NCBI GenBank assembly: GCA_937928405.1
Contig: CALFWZ010000049.1
Location: 1-56,220, forward strand
From: an uncultured Saprospiraceae bacterium
Lineage (GTDB): Bacteria > Bacteroidota > Bacteroidia > Chitinophagales > Saprospiraceae
Direction: 5' to 3'
DNA length: 56,220 nt
The notes under the pieces are model-generated. The model had not been told where the DNA came from. It made no database searches and was given only the letters and a program-made list of their open reading frames with translations. The translations under genes and the position numbers were made by a program. This document shows, one piece after another, positions 1-8,394 of the stretch. Each line of letters opens with the position of its first letter. The first letter of the stretch is position 1.

Positions 1-1458
1 CTCGACTTTAGCCATTTAAGCTGCTCTAGCGGCCATAAATGCTAAATGCTTGATAAAATTAAAATTACTTTCTTTACGGTCCTTGTTTTTTGAAGAGTGT
101 AAAGAAAGTTGAAAATGCCAAATCCGATATCGGACAGCGGCAACAGCATCCGAAAAAGTCGGATAGGGTTTATAATACCAAGCTGTTTGAAATGCGGTCA
201 ATAATTGTTTATTATATAAATAGTTAGCCCAAAGGGTTATGATACTAAACAAAGCCATTAGAACAGGAGTCGTTCTTAGTATGGCAAGGTCAGACCATTG
301 CCTTTGTGTTTCAACACCTAAGTGTGCACGAACTTCTTCAAAGGTAACTTCGACTGGCCACCTGTTCAGATAATGTTTAACAATTTGAAAGGAGTCCATA
401 GACAAATCGGTACATTGTAATGCAATTGGATCACTTTTTCCTTTTGGATCACGGATCAATACCCATTGAAGTCTAACAATGGGTTTACCCGATCTATACC
501 AAATGGCAATACCAGAAGTAATTTCCATTAGTTTATTTTCTTCATTATACCATTTGGAAAACCGAACTTGCTTCCATTTTGTATTGGGATCATCCAAACG
601 TTGTTGCAAAGAATCTAATTTTTTGCCTTTAATTGGTGGACGTCCCAATTGTCCTTTAATGTATGGTGGTGGAAAATCATATAAAGCAGCGTCTAATCGA
701 AAACGAGTAATCCAAGTAACGTAATCTTTAGTGGAAGCTAACAATTCCATCACCGAATAAGAACCATCTCCCAATATAATTAAGTTAAAGTCAGGAAGCC
801 AGCGATGAAGTAGTAGACAAATTTGTCTAGCCCAATCGCTAAGTGTTTTATGTTGTTTACCCTGTTGTTGATGGTATCGTTGTGATGGAGCTAAGACACT
901 TAAAAAAGGAAGTGCCCAAATTCGATTTGCCCAAGAAATTGGACTTAGCAACATTACACACATCCAACGAAGTCCACTGCATTTAACAACGTGACTTTTT
1001 GAAGAACGAACGACATCTCGATAAATGCCTCGTGCTTTTATTTTTGGTCCCCAGCGACGCTCCAGCGTTTCATCTAAACCAAATACTAAAGTATTGGTAT
1101 TTACAATATGCTTGATAAGCATTTGTAACAATCGACGAGCACCTTGTAAAGGACTCCACTTGGCTCGGCTGAGTACCCGATGGTACAAATCCCAGTTCTT
1201 AATGTCCTGCAAACCAAGGGTGCGTAAAACACTACAAACTGTACGTTTACCATGGGTGAGTATCGTACCCAACAATAATTGACCAACACGTTCAAAGATC
1301 TTTTTTGAAAATAACGGAGAAAATTCCGATATTATCGCAGAGAACTCAGGTGGAAATTTAAACATAATCTTGAATTTTAGTCAATCCAAATTTATGCTTT
1401 TCTGCTTGGTTCTCCTTTTTATTCTTGATTTAGACTCTTTCAAATGGCTAAAGTCGAG
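1..1458 (-). mobile_element. Complete insertion sequence, IS701/DDE_5-like
   Basis: The element is bounded by perfect 17-bp terminal inverted repeats (1-17 and 1442-1458, outer sequence CTCGACTTTAGCCATTT) and holds one transposase gene on the minus strand. Its length of about 1.46 kb is normal for the family. The left end coincides with the first base of the window, so the target-site duplication cannot be checked; the right flank begins ATAATAAC. It lies 62 bp beyond the 3' end of corA and interrupts no gene I can see. Confidence 0.88.
16..1365 (-). CDS. DDE transposase of the IS701/DDE_5 type
   Basis: 449-residue transposase. The three catalytic acidic positions are visible in their usual settings: Asp in FGLDETLERRWG (about residue 98), Asp in ILGDGSYSV (about 200) and Glu in VEVTFEEVRAHLG (about 344), followed by a hydrophobic region and a basic tail. 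The gene fills the element, starting about 90 bp inside one terminal repeat and ending 15 bp inside the other. It is full length with no frameshift, so the element may be active. The family name is by pattern recognition; IS4-related DDE families share this architecture. Confidence 0.85.
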   Translation of the reverse strand: MFKFPPEFSAIISEFSPLFSKKIFERVGQLLLGTILTHGKRTVCSVLRTLGLQDIKNWDLYHRVLSRAKWSPLQGARRLLQMLIKHIVNTNTLVFGLDETLERRWGPKIKARGIYRDVVRSSKSHVVKCSGLRWMCVMLLSPISWANRIWALPFLSVLAPSQRYHQQQGKQHKTLSDWARQICLLLHRWLPDFNLIILGDGSYSVMELLASTKDYVTWITRFRLDAALYDFPPPYIKGQLGRPPIKGKKLDSLQQRLDDPNTKWKQVRFSKWYNEENKLMEITSGIAIWYRSGKPIVRLQWVLIRDPKGKSDPIALQCTDLSMDSFQIVKHYLNRWPVEVTFEEVRAHLGVETQRQWSDLAILRTTPVLMALFSIITLWANYLYNKQLLTAFQTAWYYKPYPTFSDAVAAVRYRIWHFQLSLHSSKNKDRKESNFNFIKHLAFMAARAA

Positions 1459-1520
1459 ATAATAACATTGAGCGAAAAAAACAAATGGAATCAAAAGCGT
1501 AATGACCAAAAATAATTTAA

Positions 1521-2576
1521 TCAAAACCATTTTTTTCGTTTGAAATAATATAACAGAAAAAGTACAATCATCAACATGACTGCTAACAGTATGAAGTATC
1601 CGTTTTTTGCCTTTAGTTCTGGGATGTTCTCAAAGTTCATTCCATATAAACCAGCCAAAAAAGAAATGGGAACAAAGATCGTAGTTACTACAGCAAGTAC
1701 CTGCATGACCTGGTTCATTTTAAAACTGATTTCAGAAAGATAAAGATCCTGCAAGCCGTTGAGCATGTCCCGATAAGTTTCTATCATATCCATCACTTGC
1801 ACCGTATGGTCATAAATATCTCTAACAAAAATGGTGGTTCGGTCTTCAATAAAGGGACTATCTGATTTTGCAAATTGGCTAATAGCTTCACGGAGCGGTA
1901 AGATAGATTTACGAATTATCAATAATTCCTTTTTTAGATGGTGTATTTTACCTTTTAAATTATTACCAGGATCTGATAATAATTGGTCTTCCAATAATTC
2001 AATAACCGCTTCTACTTCATTGATAACTTGGTAGTAATTATCTACAATATTATCAATCAAAGCATAAGCAAGGTAATCAGCGCCTCGTTGTCGGATCCGA
2101 CCTCGTCCTAATTCCAATCGCTGACGAACAGCAGCAAAAATATCTGTTTCATCTTCTTGAAAAGAAAGGAGCAAACCTTGGTTAAAGTAAATGCTTATTT
2201 GCTCAGTTTTTACGGTTACTTCTTCCTTATCAAAAAAGAGCGCTTTGATACTAATAAAATTCCCTTTTTCATATTCCTCATATTTAGGTCGCTGGTTAGT
2301 ATCAGCGATGTCTTCTAAAATTAGAGCATGGATATTAAAGCTTTTTCCAAGAGACTCTATCAAAGTTGTATTGTGCAAGCCACGCATATCATACCAATCT
2401 ACGACTTCAATAGCAGCTTCTGGAAAGATAATATTGTCGTGGCTATGAAAACTTTGTTCTTCTAATTGTTCCTCGTTATACTTGAGATAATGAATAAGTA
2501 CTTTATCTACTTTTTGGTCACCTGTAAAGACAATGGAACCTGGAGGTAATCCCTCTTTTTTTCTTTGTTTAGCCAT
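1521..2576 (-). CDS. corA: CorA family magnesium/cobalt transporter
   Basis: 351-residue inner-membrane divalent cation channel. A long acidic and alpha-helical cytoplasmic domain (about residues 1-285) precedes two C-terminal membrane segments. The family signature YGMNF (GMN at about 312-314) sits at the end of the first segment, followed by the short loop ENIPEL and a basic C-terminus (FKRKKWF). Length and order are typical for CorA. It lies 26 bp downstream of the MscS gene on the same strand, so the two may be cotranscribed as an ion/osmotic pair. Mg2+ is the usual substrate, but Co2+ or Ni2+ cannot be excluded from sequence. Confidence 0.93.
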   Translation of the reverse strand: MAKQRKKEGLPPGSIVFTGDQKVDKVLIHYLKYNEEQLEEQSFHSHDNIIFPEAAIEVVDWYDMRGLHNTTLIESLGKSFNIHALILEDIADTNQRPKYEEYEKGNFISIKALFFDKEEVTVKTEQISIYFNQGLLLSFQEDETDIFAAVRQRLELGRGRIRQRGADYLAYALIDNIVDNYYQVINEVEAVIELLEDQLLSDPGNNLKGKIHHLKKELLIIRKSILPLREAISQFAKSDSPFIEDRTTIFVRDIYDHTVQVMDMIETYRDMLNGLQDLYLSEISFKMNQVMQVLAVVTTIFVPISFLAGLYGMNFENIPELKAKNGYFILLAVMLMIVLFLLYYFKRKKWF

Positions 2577-2602
2577 TCGTATAATTACTTTAAAGGTGTT
2601 AC

Positions 2603-3436
2603 TTATTTCTTTTCTTTATAGACTAAAGTGCGGTGAGGAAATGGGATATCAATTCCCTCTTTATCAAATCGTTTTTTGATACTTTCCAATAAATCGCAAC
2701 TAAGTACAAATCCATCAGCAGAATTTTTAGCCCAAGTCCAAGCTCTTAAATTGACGGAAGAATCGCCTAATGAAATAACACGGACAGGAATTTCTGGATC
2801 TCCTTTTTCTATTTCAGTTTCCGTTCGAGTATCTACATGAAGTACATGGTTTTTAATCTCTTCAACCATAATACGCTTCGCCTTATCTATATCGCTATCA
2901 TAGCTAATCCCAAAGTCAATAAACTTACAGATTTTTCCATCTGCAAAATCTGCATTAACAACTATCTCATTACTTATGATAGAATTAGGAATAATGATCC
3001 GTTTATTTTCGAAATCCCGAATGACGGTGTGACGTAAAGTAATGTCTTCTACAATACCGTTGAACTCTTTTAATTTTAGTCGATCTTTAATCCTGAATGG
3101 ACGGAATATAATGATAAAAACACCTCCGATAATATTGCTGAGTGCCTGCTGAGAAGCAAAGCCAATCGCAACCGTAAAGATACCAGCACCAGCAAGCAAG
3201 GAACTAGCTAGTGCACGTAGACTGGGTACAGAATAAATAATAATACTGAAACCGGTGACATACACTAGTGCCACCATTATGTATCTTAGAAAGTGATAAG
3301 TAGTAGGGTCACTAGTCATCGCTTCCGTAGAGTGCTTAATAAGTCGATTGAAAAATCGATTGACTAAATAAGCGATCAATATGGTCGCAATTGCAATTAC
3401 TACAATAAAACCAATCTGTGTAATGTTGTATTTCAT
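2603..3436 (-). CDS. Small-conductance mechanosensitive channel, MscS family
   Basis: 277-residue inner-membrane channel. Three or so N-terminal membrane segments lead into the pore-lining helix, a Gly/Ala-rich stretch (LLAGAGIFTVAIGFASQQAL), followed by the NIIGGVFIIIFRPFRIKD segment and the soluble beta domain (GIVEDITLRHTVIRDFENKR). The C-terminus is the alpha/beta vestibule ending in IPFPHRTLVY, typical of short MscS proteins. It probably releases solutes on hypo-osmotic shock. It is followed by corA on the same strand. A second MscS paralogue is encoded at 25895-26782. Confidence 0.9.
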   Translation of the reverse strand: MKYNITQIGFIVVIAIATILIAYLVNRFFNRLIKHSTEAMTSDPTTYHFLRYIMVALVYVTGFSIIIYSVPSLRALASSLLAGAGIFTVAIGFASQQALSNIIGGVFIIIFRPFRIKDRLKLKEFNGIVEDITLRHTVIRDFENKRIIIPNSIISNEIVVNADFADGKICKFIDFGISYDSDIDKAKRIMVEEIKNHVLHVDTRTETEIEKGDPEIPVRVISLGDSSVNLRAWTWAKNSADGFVLSCDLLESIKKRFDKEGIDIPFPHRTLVYKEKK

Positions 3437-3509
3437 ATTCGGAAAGATAAAAAAAATAATTATGTTAATAATTTTTACCGTAAATATATAGACTAAAAGA
3501 TACTTTTAA

Positions 3510-3545
3510 TAAAAAAGAGCAACACTAAGGATTTTAGTGTTGCTC
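3510..3545 (-). terminator. Intrinsic terminator of the TPR gene
   Basis: A perfect 12-bp stem (GAGCAACACTAA at 3517-3528 with TTAGTGTTGCTC at 3534-3545) and a 5-nt loop. Read on the minus strand it is followed by a run of six T, 46 bp beyond the stop of the TPR gene. Confidence 0.8.
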
Positions 3546-3590
3546 CTGAATCAAGATAGGCTTTATCTATTTTTGAGATGCACCAATAAC

Positions 3591-4856
3591 TTAGATGCTA
3601 AATGTTTTTTGATAAGTTAGTGGTCCCAACTCATACTCCGTCTCTAAGATCTCTGCTGTTATTTCTTTTATGTAGGATTCGTCAGAGTGCTTAAAATATT
3701 TTAATTGATTTTTTAAAATATGTGGTTCAAAGGTATGATTCCAAATATATTTTTTACTTAATTGTCTTGCTTTTTCTATTTCACCTTTTGTGTAATAAAC
3801 AGCAGCTAATAAGTCATAAGCATGTGGCGTCGCTCTTACTTTTATTTCTCGTTGGGCAATCACCATTGCTTTTTCTACTTTTTTTGATTCCTTAAGATAA
3901 TACTCGCAAAGAAAGGCATTGTACATATTACCATACACAGGTTGACTTACCTCTTCTGCAATTTTACCATAAACTTCTTTGGCTGCTTTTTGTACGTTAG
4001 AAAATTCTAAAATTTCTGCCTGCAATAATTTAATGCCAGGATCAGCACTATGTGGAACAATATGGTTTAAAATCTTAGTAGCACCGACTATATTGTTTTC
4101 ATCCGAGTAAGCGATCCAAGCCAAACCTTTCATGCTGTACCAATCGGCAGGATTGAGAGCAAGCGCCTTTAAATAATATTTTTTTGATAATTCAATCTTT
4201 CCAGCGTGGCCATAATAGTCTGCTAAATTGGTATAAATCCAACTGAGGCGATCAGTTTGTTTTCCGGATTCAGCAATAGCCTCCGCCTGTTTCATAAGCG
4301 CAATAGTTCGATTTAATCGGCCTTGACTATCTTCCCATTTGGCTAAACGTATTAAGTAGTTAAAATCTTGATTATCAGACAGTCGCTTAAGAATACTTGT
4401 CTGAGCCCCTTCATCTCCTAATTCTTCGTACACATCAAAAAGCATTAAAGTAGAAGCGCGTCTATCACTTCCTATTTCATAGGCTTTTTCTACTAAATCC
4501 ATTGCTTCACAAAATCGATGTTGAGCAATATAATTATGGGCCAAAGCTCTTAGCGTACCAGCAGTATTAGTTGTCTGTTGATCACTAATTTCCTGTAATA
4601 AATATTCTGCATTTTTTAAATCTTGAATATTGGCAGTAGTAGCAAATAATGCACTATAGGCATTGGCTAGTTGTAACTTGAAGGTCGTTTGATTAGGTCC
4701 GTTTTCTACTTTCTTTTTCCAAAAATTCAGCTCGTTATTTAGCTGTACTATTTTTTGATTGGGTCGATATTTTGCTAGTATTTCCACCGTAGTCATACTA
4801 GCATAACTTTGCACAAGAAAAAAAAGTAAAAATATATTTATAGATAATAACTTCAT
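3591..4856 (-). CDS. Secreted tetratricopeptide-repeat protein
   Basis: 421 residues with a Sec signal peptide (MKLLSINIFLLFFLVQSYAS) and then almost entirely TPR-like helical hairpins: units such as ALAHNYIAQHRFCEAMDLVEKAYE, NLADYYGHAGKIELSKKYYLKALALNP and AAVYYTKGEIEKARQLSKKY are visible. Probably a periplasmic scaffold; no catalytic domain is seen. It lies downstream of the two DUF4331 genes, separated by about 200 bp holding a hairpin, and ends at a strong terminator. The shared orientation and divergent ECF sigma/anti-sigma pair suggest one regulated module. The specific function is unknown. Confidence 0.75.
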   Translation of the reverse strand: MKLLSINIFLLFFLVQSYASMTTVEILAKYRPNQKIVQLNNELNFWKKKVENGPNQTTFKLQLANAYSALFATTANIQDLKNAEYLLQEISDQQTTNTAGTLRALAHNYIAQHRFCEAMDLVEKAYEIGSDRRASTLMLFDVYEELGDEGAQTSILKRLSDNQDFNYLIRLAKWEDSQGRLNRTIALMKQAEAIAESGKQTDRLSWIYTNLADYYGHAGKIELSKKYYLKALALNPADWYSMKGLAWIAYSDENNIVGATKILNHIVPHSADPGIKLLQAEILEFSNVQKAAKEVYGKIAEEVSQPVYGNMYNAFLCEYYLKESKKVEKAMVIAQREIKVRATPHAYDLLAAVYYTKGEIEKARQLSKKYIWNHTFEPHILKNQLKYFKHSDESYIKEITAEILETEYELGPLTYQKTFSI

Positions 4857-4911
4857 TTTTTTATTCTTTTAAAACAACTTCAATAAGTTAGTACGTACTC
4901 GATTTAGGAAA

Positions 4912-4957
4912 ATGCATCGATAGGCAGATCAATTAGTATGACCCTCCTATCGTGCAT
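4912..4957. repeat. Hairpin between TPR and DUF4331 genes
   Basis: ATGCATCGATAGG (4912-4924) pairs with CCTATCGTGCAT (4946-4957) with one bulged T. There is no T-run, so it is more likely an mRNA processing or stability element, or a partial attenuator between the DUF4331 genes and the TPR gene, than a full terminator. Confidence 0.5.
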
Positions 4958-5058
4958 ACCGATAACCCCAATAAATTAAATATAATTTAAATCACTTTGA
5001 TGAATTGGTTTTATATCAGTGCCTAACCTATCATTTACTTAAGGGATGAAACACTAAT

Positions 5059-5595
5059 TTACCAAGGAGTAGCCAAGTATGGAAAACTACTCTCGAATGC
5101 TTTGTCATTAGCTCCTACGTTATCGGATGTTAAACCTGCATTGGCAGACCCATCCGGTCCTCCAAATATCAATAATAATTCAACATCGATCACATCATCT
5201 GTAAGTGTTCTTCCAGTTAATACATTTGTACCATCAAAAAAAGTAGTTACACCGCTGGTAGAAACGGTTAGTATATCTGTCGCTAGAGTAGATGAAAAAG
5301 AAGGTGCATCTAGTCCAAGTGCGTTAGTGGTATATCCAGGATTTAAAGTTGTAAGCGTTGTCTCAAAAATAGAAGAAAATGCTGCACCCATTTCTCTCGG
5401 AATAGTGGTATTGAAATCATCCTTTCTATCAGAAGGAACAAATACGGTATTTACTGCGGGACGGCCCATCTGATCTGCCTGACTAAAGGTACCTGAAAAG
5501 TCAACGGCAGGCATTTCATCTTTATCACAAGAAGTCAAAAAAAGAATGACCGATAAAACAAGAATTAATGCAAAAAATTTATTTATTGAAAACAT
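5059..5595 (-). CDS. DUF4331-family lipoprotein
   Basis: 178-residue lipoprotein. The signal peptide ends in a lipobox (FLTSC), and the residues after the Cys (DKDE) contain the K-D/E-D/E pattern known as a surface-export signal for lipoproteins in some Bacteroidota, so outer-face display is plausible. The rest resembles the C-terminal half of DUF4331 (GRPAVNTVFVP, then an FGGPDGSANAGLTSDNVGAN segment). The neighbour at 5657-6310 resembles the N-terminal half, so the pair looks like a split DUF4331 acting together. DUF4331 has no established biochemical function. It lies 61 bp downstream of its partner. Confidence 0.72.
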   Translation of the reverse strand: MFSINKFFALILVLSVILFLTSCDKDEMPAVDFSGTFSQADQMGRPAVNTVFVPSDRKDDFNTTIPREMGAAFSSIFETTLTTLNPGYTTNALGLDAPSFSSTLATDILTVSTSGVTTFFDGTNVLTGRTLTDDVIDVELLLIFGGPDGSANAGLTSDNVGANDKAFESSFPYLATPW

Positions 5596-5656
5596 AATGT
5601 TTTATTATTTATTTATTTATTTATAATTAACTATTAAAAAATATAAGGGCTGTAGA

Positions 5657-6310
5657 TTAGTTTTTTACCTTAGTTTCTACCCATGTGTTTACAGAAGTAT
5701 TATTTCCTAACGTAGATTTTGGTACTTCTACTACAATCGCAAGTACATTGGTACCGGCAAATGTATCTGTCCCAGGATCAGAAAATCCAGTGGCATTTCC
5801 AGCAAGTACGTCTGTGTAAGCTCCTAGATCAAAAAAGAAAGGATCATCTCTTGGTCCAGCAAATAATTTACTATTGCCTGATGTTCCAATCACAGCATTG
5901 CTTCCATAAGGGGTGATATCTACCTCCATTCGAGTAGCTAGTTCATCTATGGATGAGTTAAGACCGGTTGTTCCTGGAGCATAAGGTCCAAAAGCATACA
6001 TTTTTCCGTCCCGTGGTATCAATTGAATAACAAGGTCTTCTACATTATCGCCATCATTGTCAATATTTATTTCTACAAGAACATTTTCATCGAAGGTGGC
6101 AGCAGATGTGTTGGTTGGGCTTAATAGTCCTTGTAAGGTTACGGCAAATACCATATTATTATTATCAGCGTCACTTTGAAAGGCGTAGAAATCTGCGATG
6201 TCACTTGAACCATTGGTTACTGCAGGTGCATCAATATGATCGGCTGATATAAAAACTAAACTACCCATAAAGAGTATTGAGAGTACAAGGATTAAATTTA
6301 ATCGTTTCAT
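5657..6310 (-). CDS. DUF4331-family secreted protein
   Basis: 217 residues with a signal peptide (cleavage probably after FISA) and the family hallmark immediately after it, DHIDAPAV, followed by DIADFYAFQSDADNNN; other members start with a similar HxxAP...DxxDxYAF pattern. The beta-rich remainder ends at KVKN with no lipobox or sorting domain. It is the first gene of the minus-strand group leading to the second DUF4331 gene and the TPR gene, and is divergent from the ECF sigma gene at 6746. A role in response to the ECF signal is an inference from context. Confidence 0.75.
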   Translation of the reverse strand: MKRLNLILVLSILFMGSLVFISADHIDAPAVTNGSSDIADFYAFQSDADNNNMVFAVTLQGLLSPTNTSAATFDENVLVEINIDNDGDNVEDLVIQLIPRDGKMYAFGPYAPGTTGLNSSIDELATRMEVDITPYGSNAVIGTSGNSKLFAGPRDDPFFFDLGAYTDVLAGNATGFSDPGTDTFAGTNVLAIVVEVPKSTLGNNTSVNTWVETKVKN

Positions 6311-6745
6311 AAAAATTAGAAGTTAACTGGTTAATTAAAATAGCTCCTTACTCATCAGATACCACTTGTTTTTGTTTTATTGGGCATATCTTTTCAATAC
6401 AGGAGTTATACAACAGTTGAGTTGTTTTGAATATACGTGTATAATCGTAGGATTGGATTTTTTAGGATTCCATTTATCCCTTTTAATAATTTTATTGGAG
6501 AATAAGGCTAGAAACAAGCGCTAAAAGACATTGATTATGCTGTATTAGAGAAGCTTAAGCCCTAAATCTTGTCAAAGCCGCTCTTTTTCTATAGGAAAGC
6601 GTATTTTTTTTATACCTTTAAAAATTGGCATTTCTAATTGAAGATTTCAATTAGATTTATTCAAAATTGGTATATCAAAAAGACGTTAATCTAAGGTTTG
6701 ATTTTCATGGTCATTTAGCATGAAGGTTAAACATAAATTATAAAT
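6311..6745. other. Divergent intergenic region between DUF4331 genes and ECF sigma
   Basis: 435 bp without a gene. It must hold promoters for both directions. Visible structure: a 23-bp dyad at 6633-6655 and two near-identical direct repeats, AAAATTGGCAT near 6621 and AAAATTGGTAT near 6662, that bracket the dyad. Confidence 0.6.
6633..6655. promoter_or_regulatory. Dyad symmetry upstream of the ECF sigma gene
   Basis: TCTAATTGAA (6633-6642), 3-nt centre, TTCAATTAGA (6646-6655): a perfect 10+10 palindrome about 90 bp upstream of the sigma gene start. There is no T-run and it is upstream of the gene, so an operator is a better reading than a terminator. Confidence 0.4.
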
Positions 6746-7324
6746 ATGCAAGCGGAAGAATTAGTAAGGCGACTAAAAGACCAAGACGAGCAGGCCTTAG
6801 CCTATCTCTACGATCAGTATGCTGGCTCGTTAATGGGGATCATTATTCGCATTCTAGGTAATCGAGAAGCAGCAGAAGATATTTTACAAAGAACTATGCT
6901 AAAGGTTTGGATTAACATTGAATCTTTCAATTCTGAAAAATCTTCTTTATATACTTGGATGGCTACCATAGCAAGAAACACTGCTATTGACAAACGACGG
7001 TTGAAGTCTTTTAAAAATAATCAAAAAACTGAACCGATCGATAACGTCGTATATAAAAAAGAAGGTGTGAAAATAAGCACTGATGCCATTGATGTAGAAA
7101 AACTTACCGCTAAACTAGAACCGAAATATAAAGATGTAATAGAGCATATATATTTAATGGGGTACACCCAACAAGAAACTTCCGAAAAATTAAATATTCC
7201 GTTGGGAACTGTAAAATCAAGAGTACGATTTGCTATAAAAATTTTGAGTGAGGAACTGAAAAACGAGAAAGGTTTATTCTTAGGAATACTACTGATTGCG
7301 TTATTAATCTTATTAATGTTATGA
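6746..7324 (+). CDS. ECF RNA polymerase sigma factor with hydrophobic C-terminal tail
   Basis: 192-residue sigma-70 family group 4 factor. Region 2 (YLYDQYAGSLMGII through AAEDILQRTMLKVW and TWMATIARNTAIDKRR) and region 4 (VIEHIYLMGYTQQETSEKL with the helix-turn-helix IPLGTVKSRVRFAIKIL) are both complete. The unusual part is a 17-residue hydrophobic tail at 176-192 (GLFLGILLIALLILLML), which could be a membrane anchor. The gene overlaps the anti-sigma start by 4 bp (ATGA), giving translational coupling. It probably drives its own operon and perhaps the divergent DUF4331/TPR genes. Confidence 0.9.
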   Translation: MQAEELVRRLKDQDEQALAYLYDQYAGSLMGIIIRILGNREAAEDILQRTMLKVWINIESFNSEKSSLYTWMATIARNTAIDKRRLKSFKNNQKTEPIDNVVYKKEGVKISTDAIDVEKLTAKLEPKYKDVIEHIYLMGYTQQETSEKLNIPLGTVKSRVRFAIKILSEELKNEKGLFLGILLIALLILLML

Positions 7325-8106
7325 AAATAAGCGAAATAAGAGCGTCGGGATTATTGGAGCTATATGTCATAGGCACATTAGAGGGAGAAGAATTGAAGAT
7401 GATCGAAAAAGCATTATCCCAATATCCAGAGCTAAAAGCAGATTTAAATATCATTGAGCGCACACTGCAAGCTTATGCTTATGCTTCGGCAGTAAGTCCA
7501 AGCGCAGACCTTAAAGAACGTATTCTAGAAGAGGCACGAAAATCAACTCCAAGTTCTGATGGAAGTTCTAAAAATAATAAGTCTAAAAGAAATTCTAATC
7601 ATGGCCCCTTAGGAGGCCTAATCATACTATTTTCTTTATTGAGTCTTTTCTTTGCATTCAATTGGTTTTCTTCTATTCAAAAGATGGAAGAAATGGAGCA
7701 AAGACACCAAATTGAAAACGAGGCCTGTGACTCAATTCAGGCAGCAAGTACGTTACAATTTGCGCTTTATCAGGATTTAACTAATCCCAACAATGCGATT
7801 ATAGCCAATTCTGCGCATCCTAAATATCCACAAACCGAAATCTATTTTTATCACAACCCAGTTGATAAGAAAAATTATCTGCAACTGAATTCTTTGCCAA
7901 CTATTGACGACGATTCACAGTCTTATCAATTATGGTCAATCATAGGAGATAATCCTCCAAGTCCTTTAGATGTTTTTCAGTCTGATAATAAAATTCTTCA
8001 GGTACAACATGTCGAAGGTACACAAGTTTACGCGATTACAATAGAACAAAAAGGTGGGGTACAATCACCTACATTGGATGATTTGATTGGTACTTTCACG
8101 ATATAA
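7321..8106 (+). CDS. Anti-sigma factor, RskA-like, membrane-anchored
   Basis: 261 residues. The N-terminus (ASGLLELYVIGTLEGEE, about 9-24) is the short sigma-binding helical domain seen in RskA-type anti-sigma factors. A Ser/Asn/Lys-rich linker leads to one membrane segment (about 97-116), then a periplasmic domain with the RskA-like ending YQLWSIIGDNPPSPLDVFQ...VYAITIEQKGG. It presumably holds the upstream ECF sigma factor at the membrane. ATGA overlap with the sigma gene supports a pair. No zinc-binding HxxxCxxC motif is present. Confidence 0.87.
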   Translation: MKISEIRASGLLELYVIGTLEGEELKMIEKALSQYPELKADLNIIERTLQAYAYASAVSPSADLKERILEEARKSTPSSDGSSKNNKSKRNSNHGPLGGLIILFSLLSLFFAFNWFSSIQKMEEMEQRHQIENEACDSIQAASTLQFALYQDLTNPNNAIIANSAHPKYPQTEIYFYHNPVDKKNYLQLNSLPTIDDDSQSYQLWSIIGDNPPSPLDVFQSDNKILQVQHVEGTQVYAITIEQKGGVQSPTLDDLIGTFTI

Positions 8107-8394
8107 GATCAGGTAAGACAATAGTCAATAAAATCTATGCTATTTTTACACCAAATCATTGAATCATTCATCAATTTCTCTTTCTTTAAGAAGGCTTAAT
8201 TATTAATTTTAACTCCCTCCTATTTATCAAAACTAGGCTTCATATTACCCTAATTTTCTCCCTACTGGCCTGATTCTTGGACAGATACTTGTTCTCCCCC
8301 CGATTAACTGGACTTAGTTTTATTAGAGCTGATAAAACAAATTGAGTTCGGTTTGCATAATTCTGTAATTCCAACAAACTAAATTACTACCACT

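Noticed and set aside
5102..5473. 123-codon frame on the plus strand opposite the DUF4331 lipoprotein gene
   Set aside because: The minus-strand product has a lipobox and family pattern; the plus frame is its shadow.
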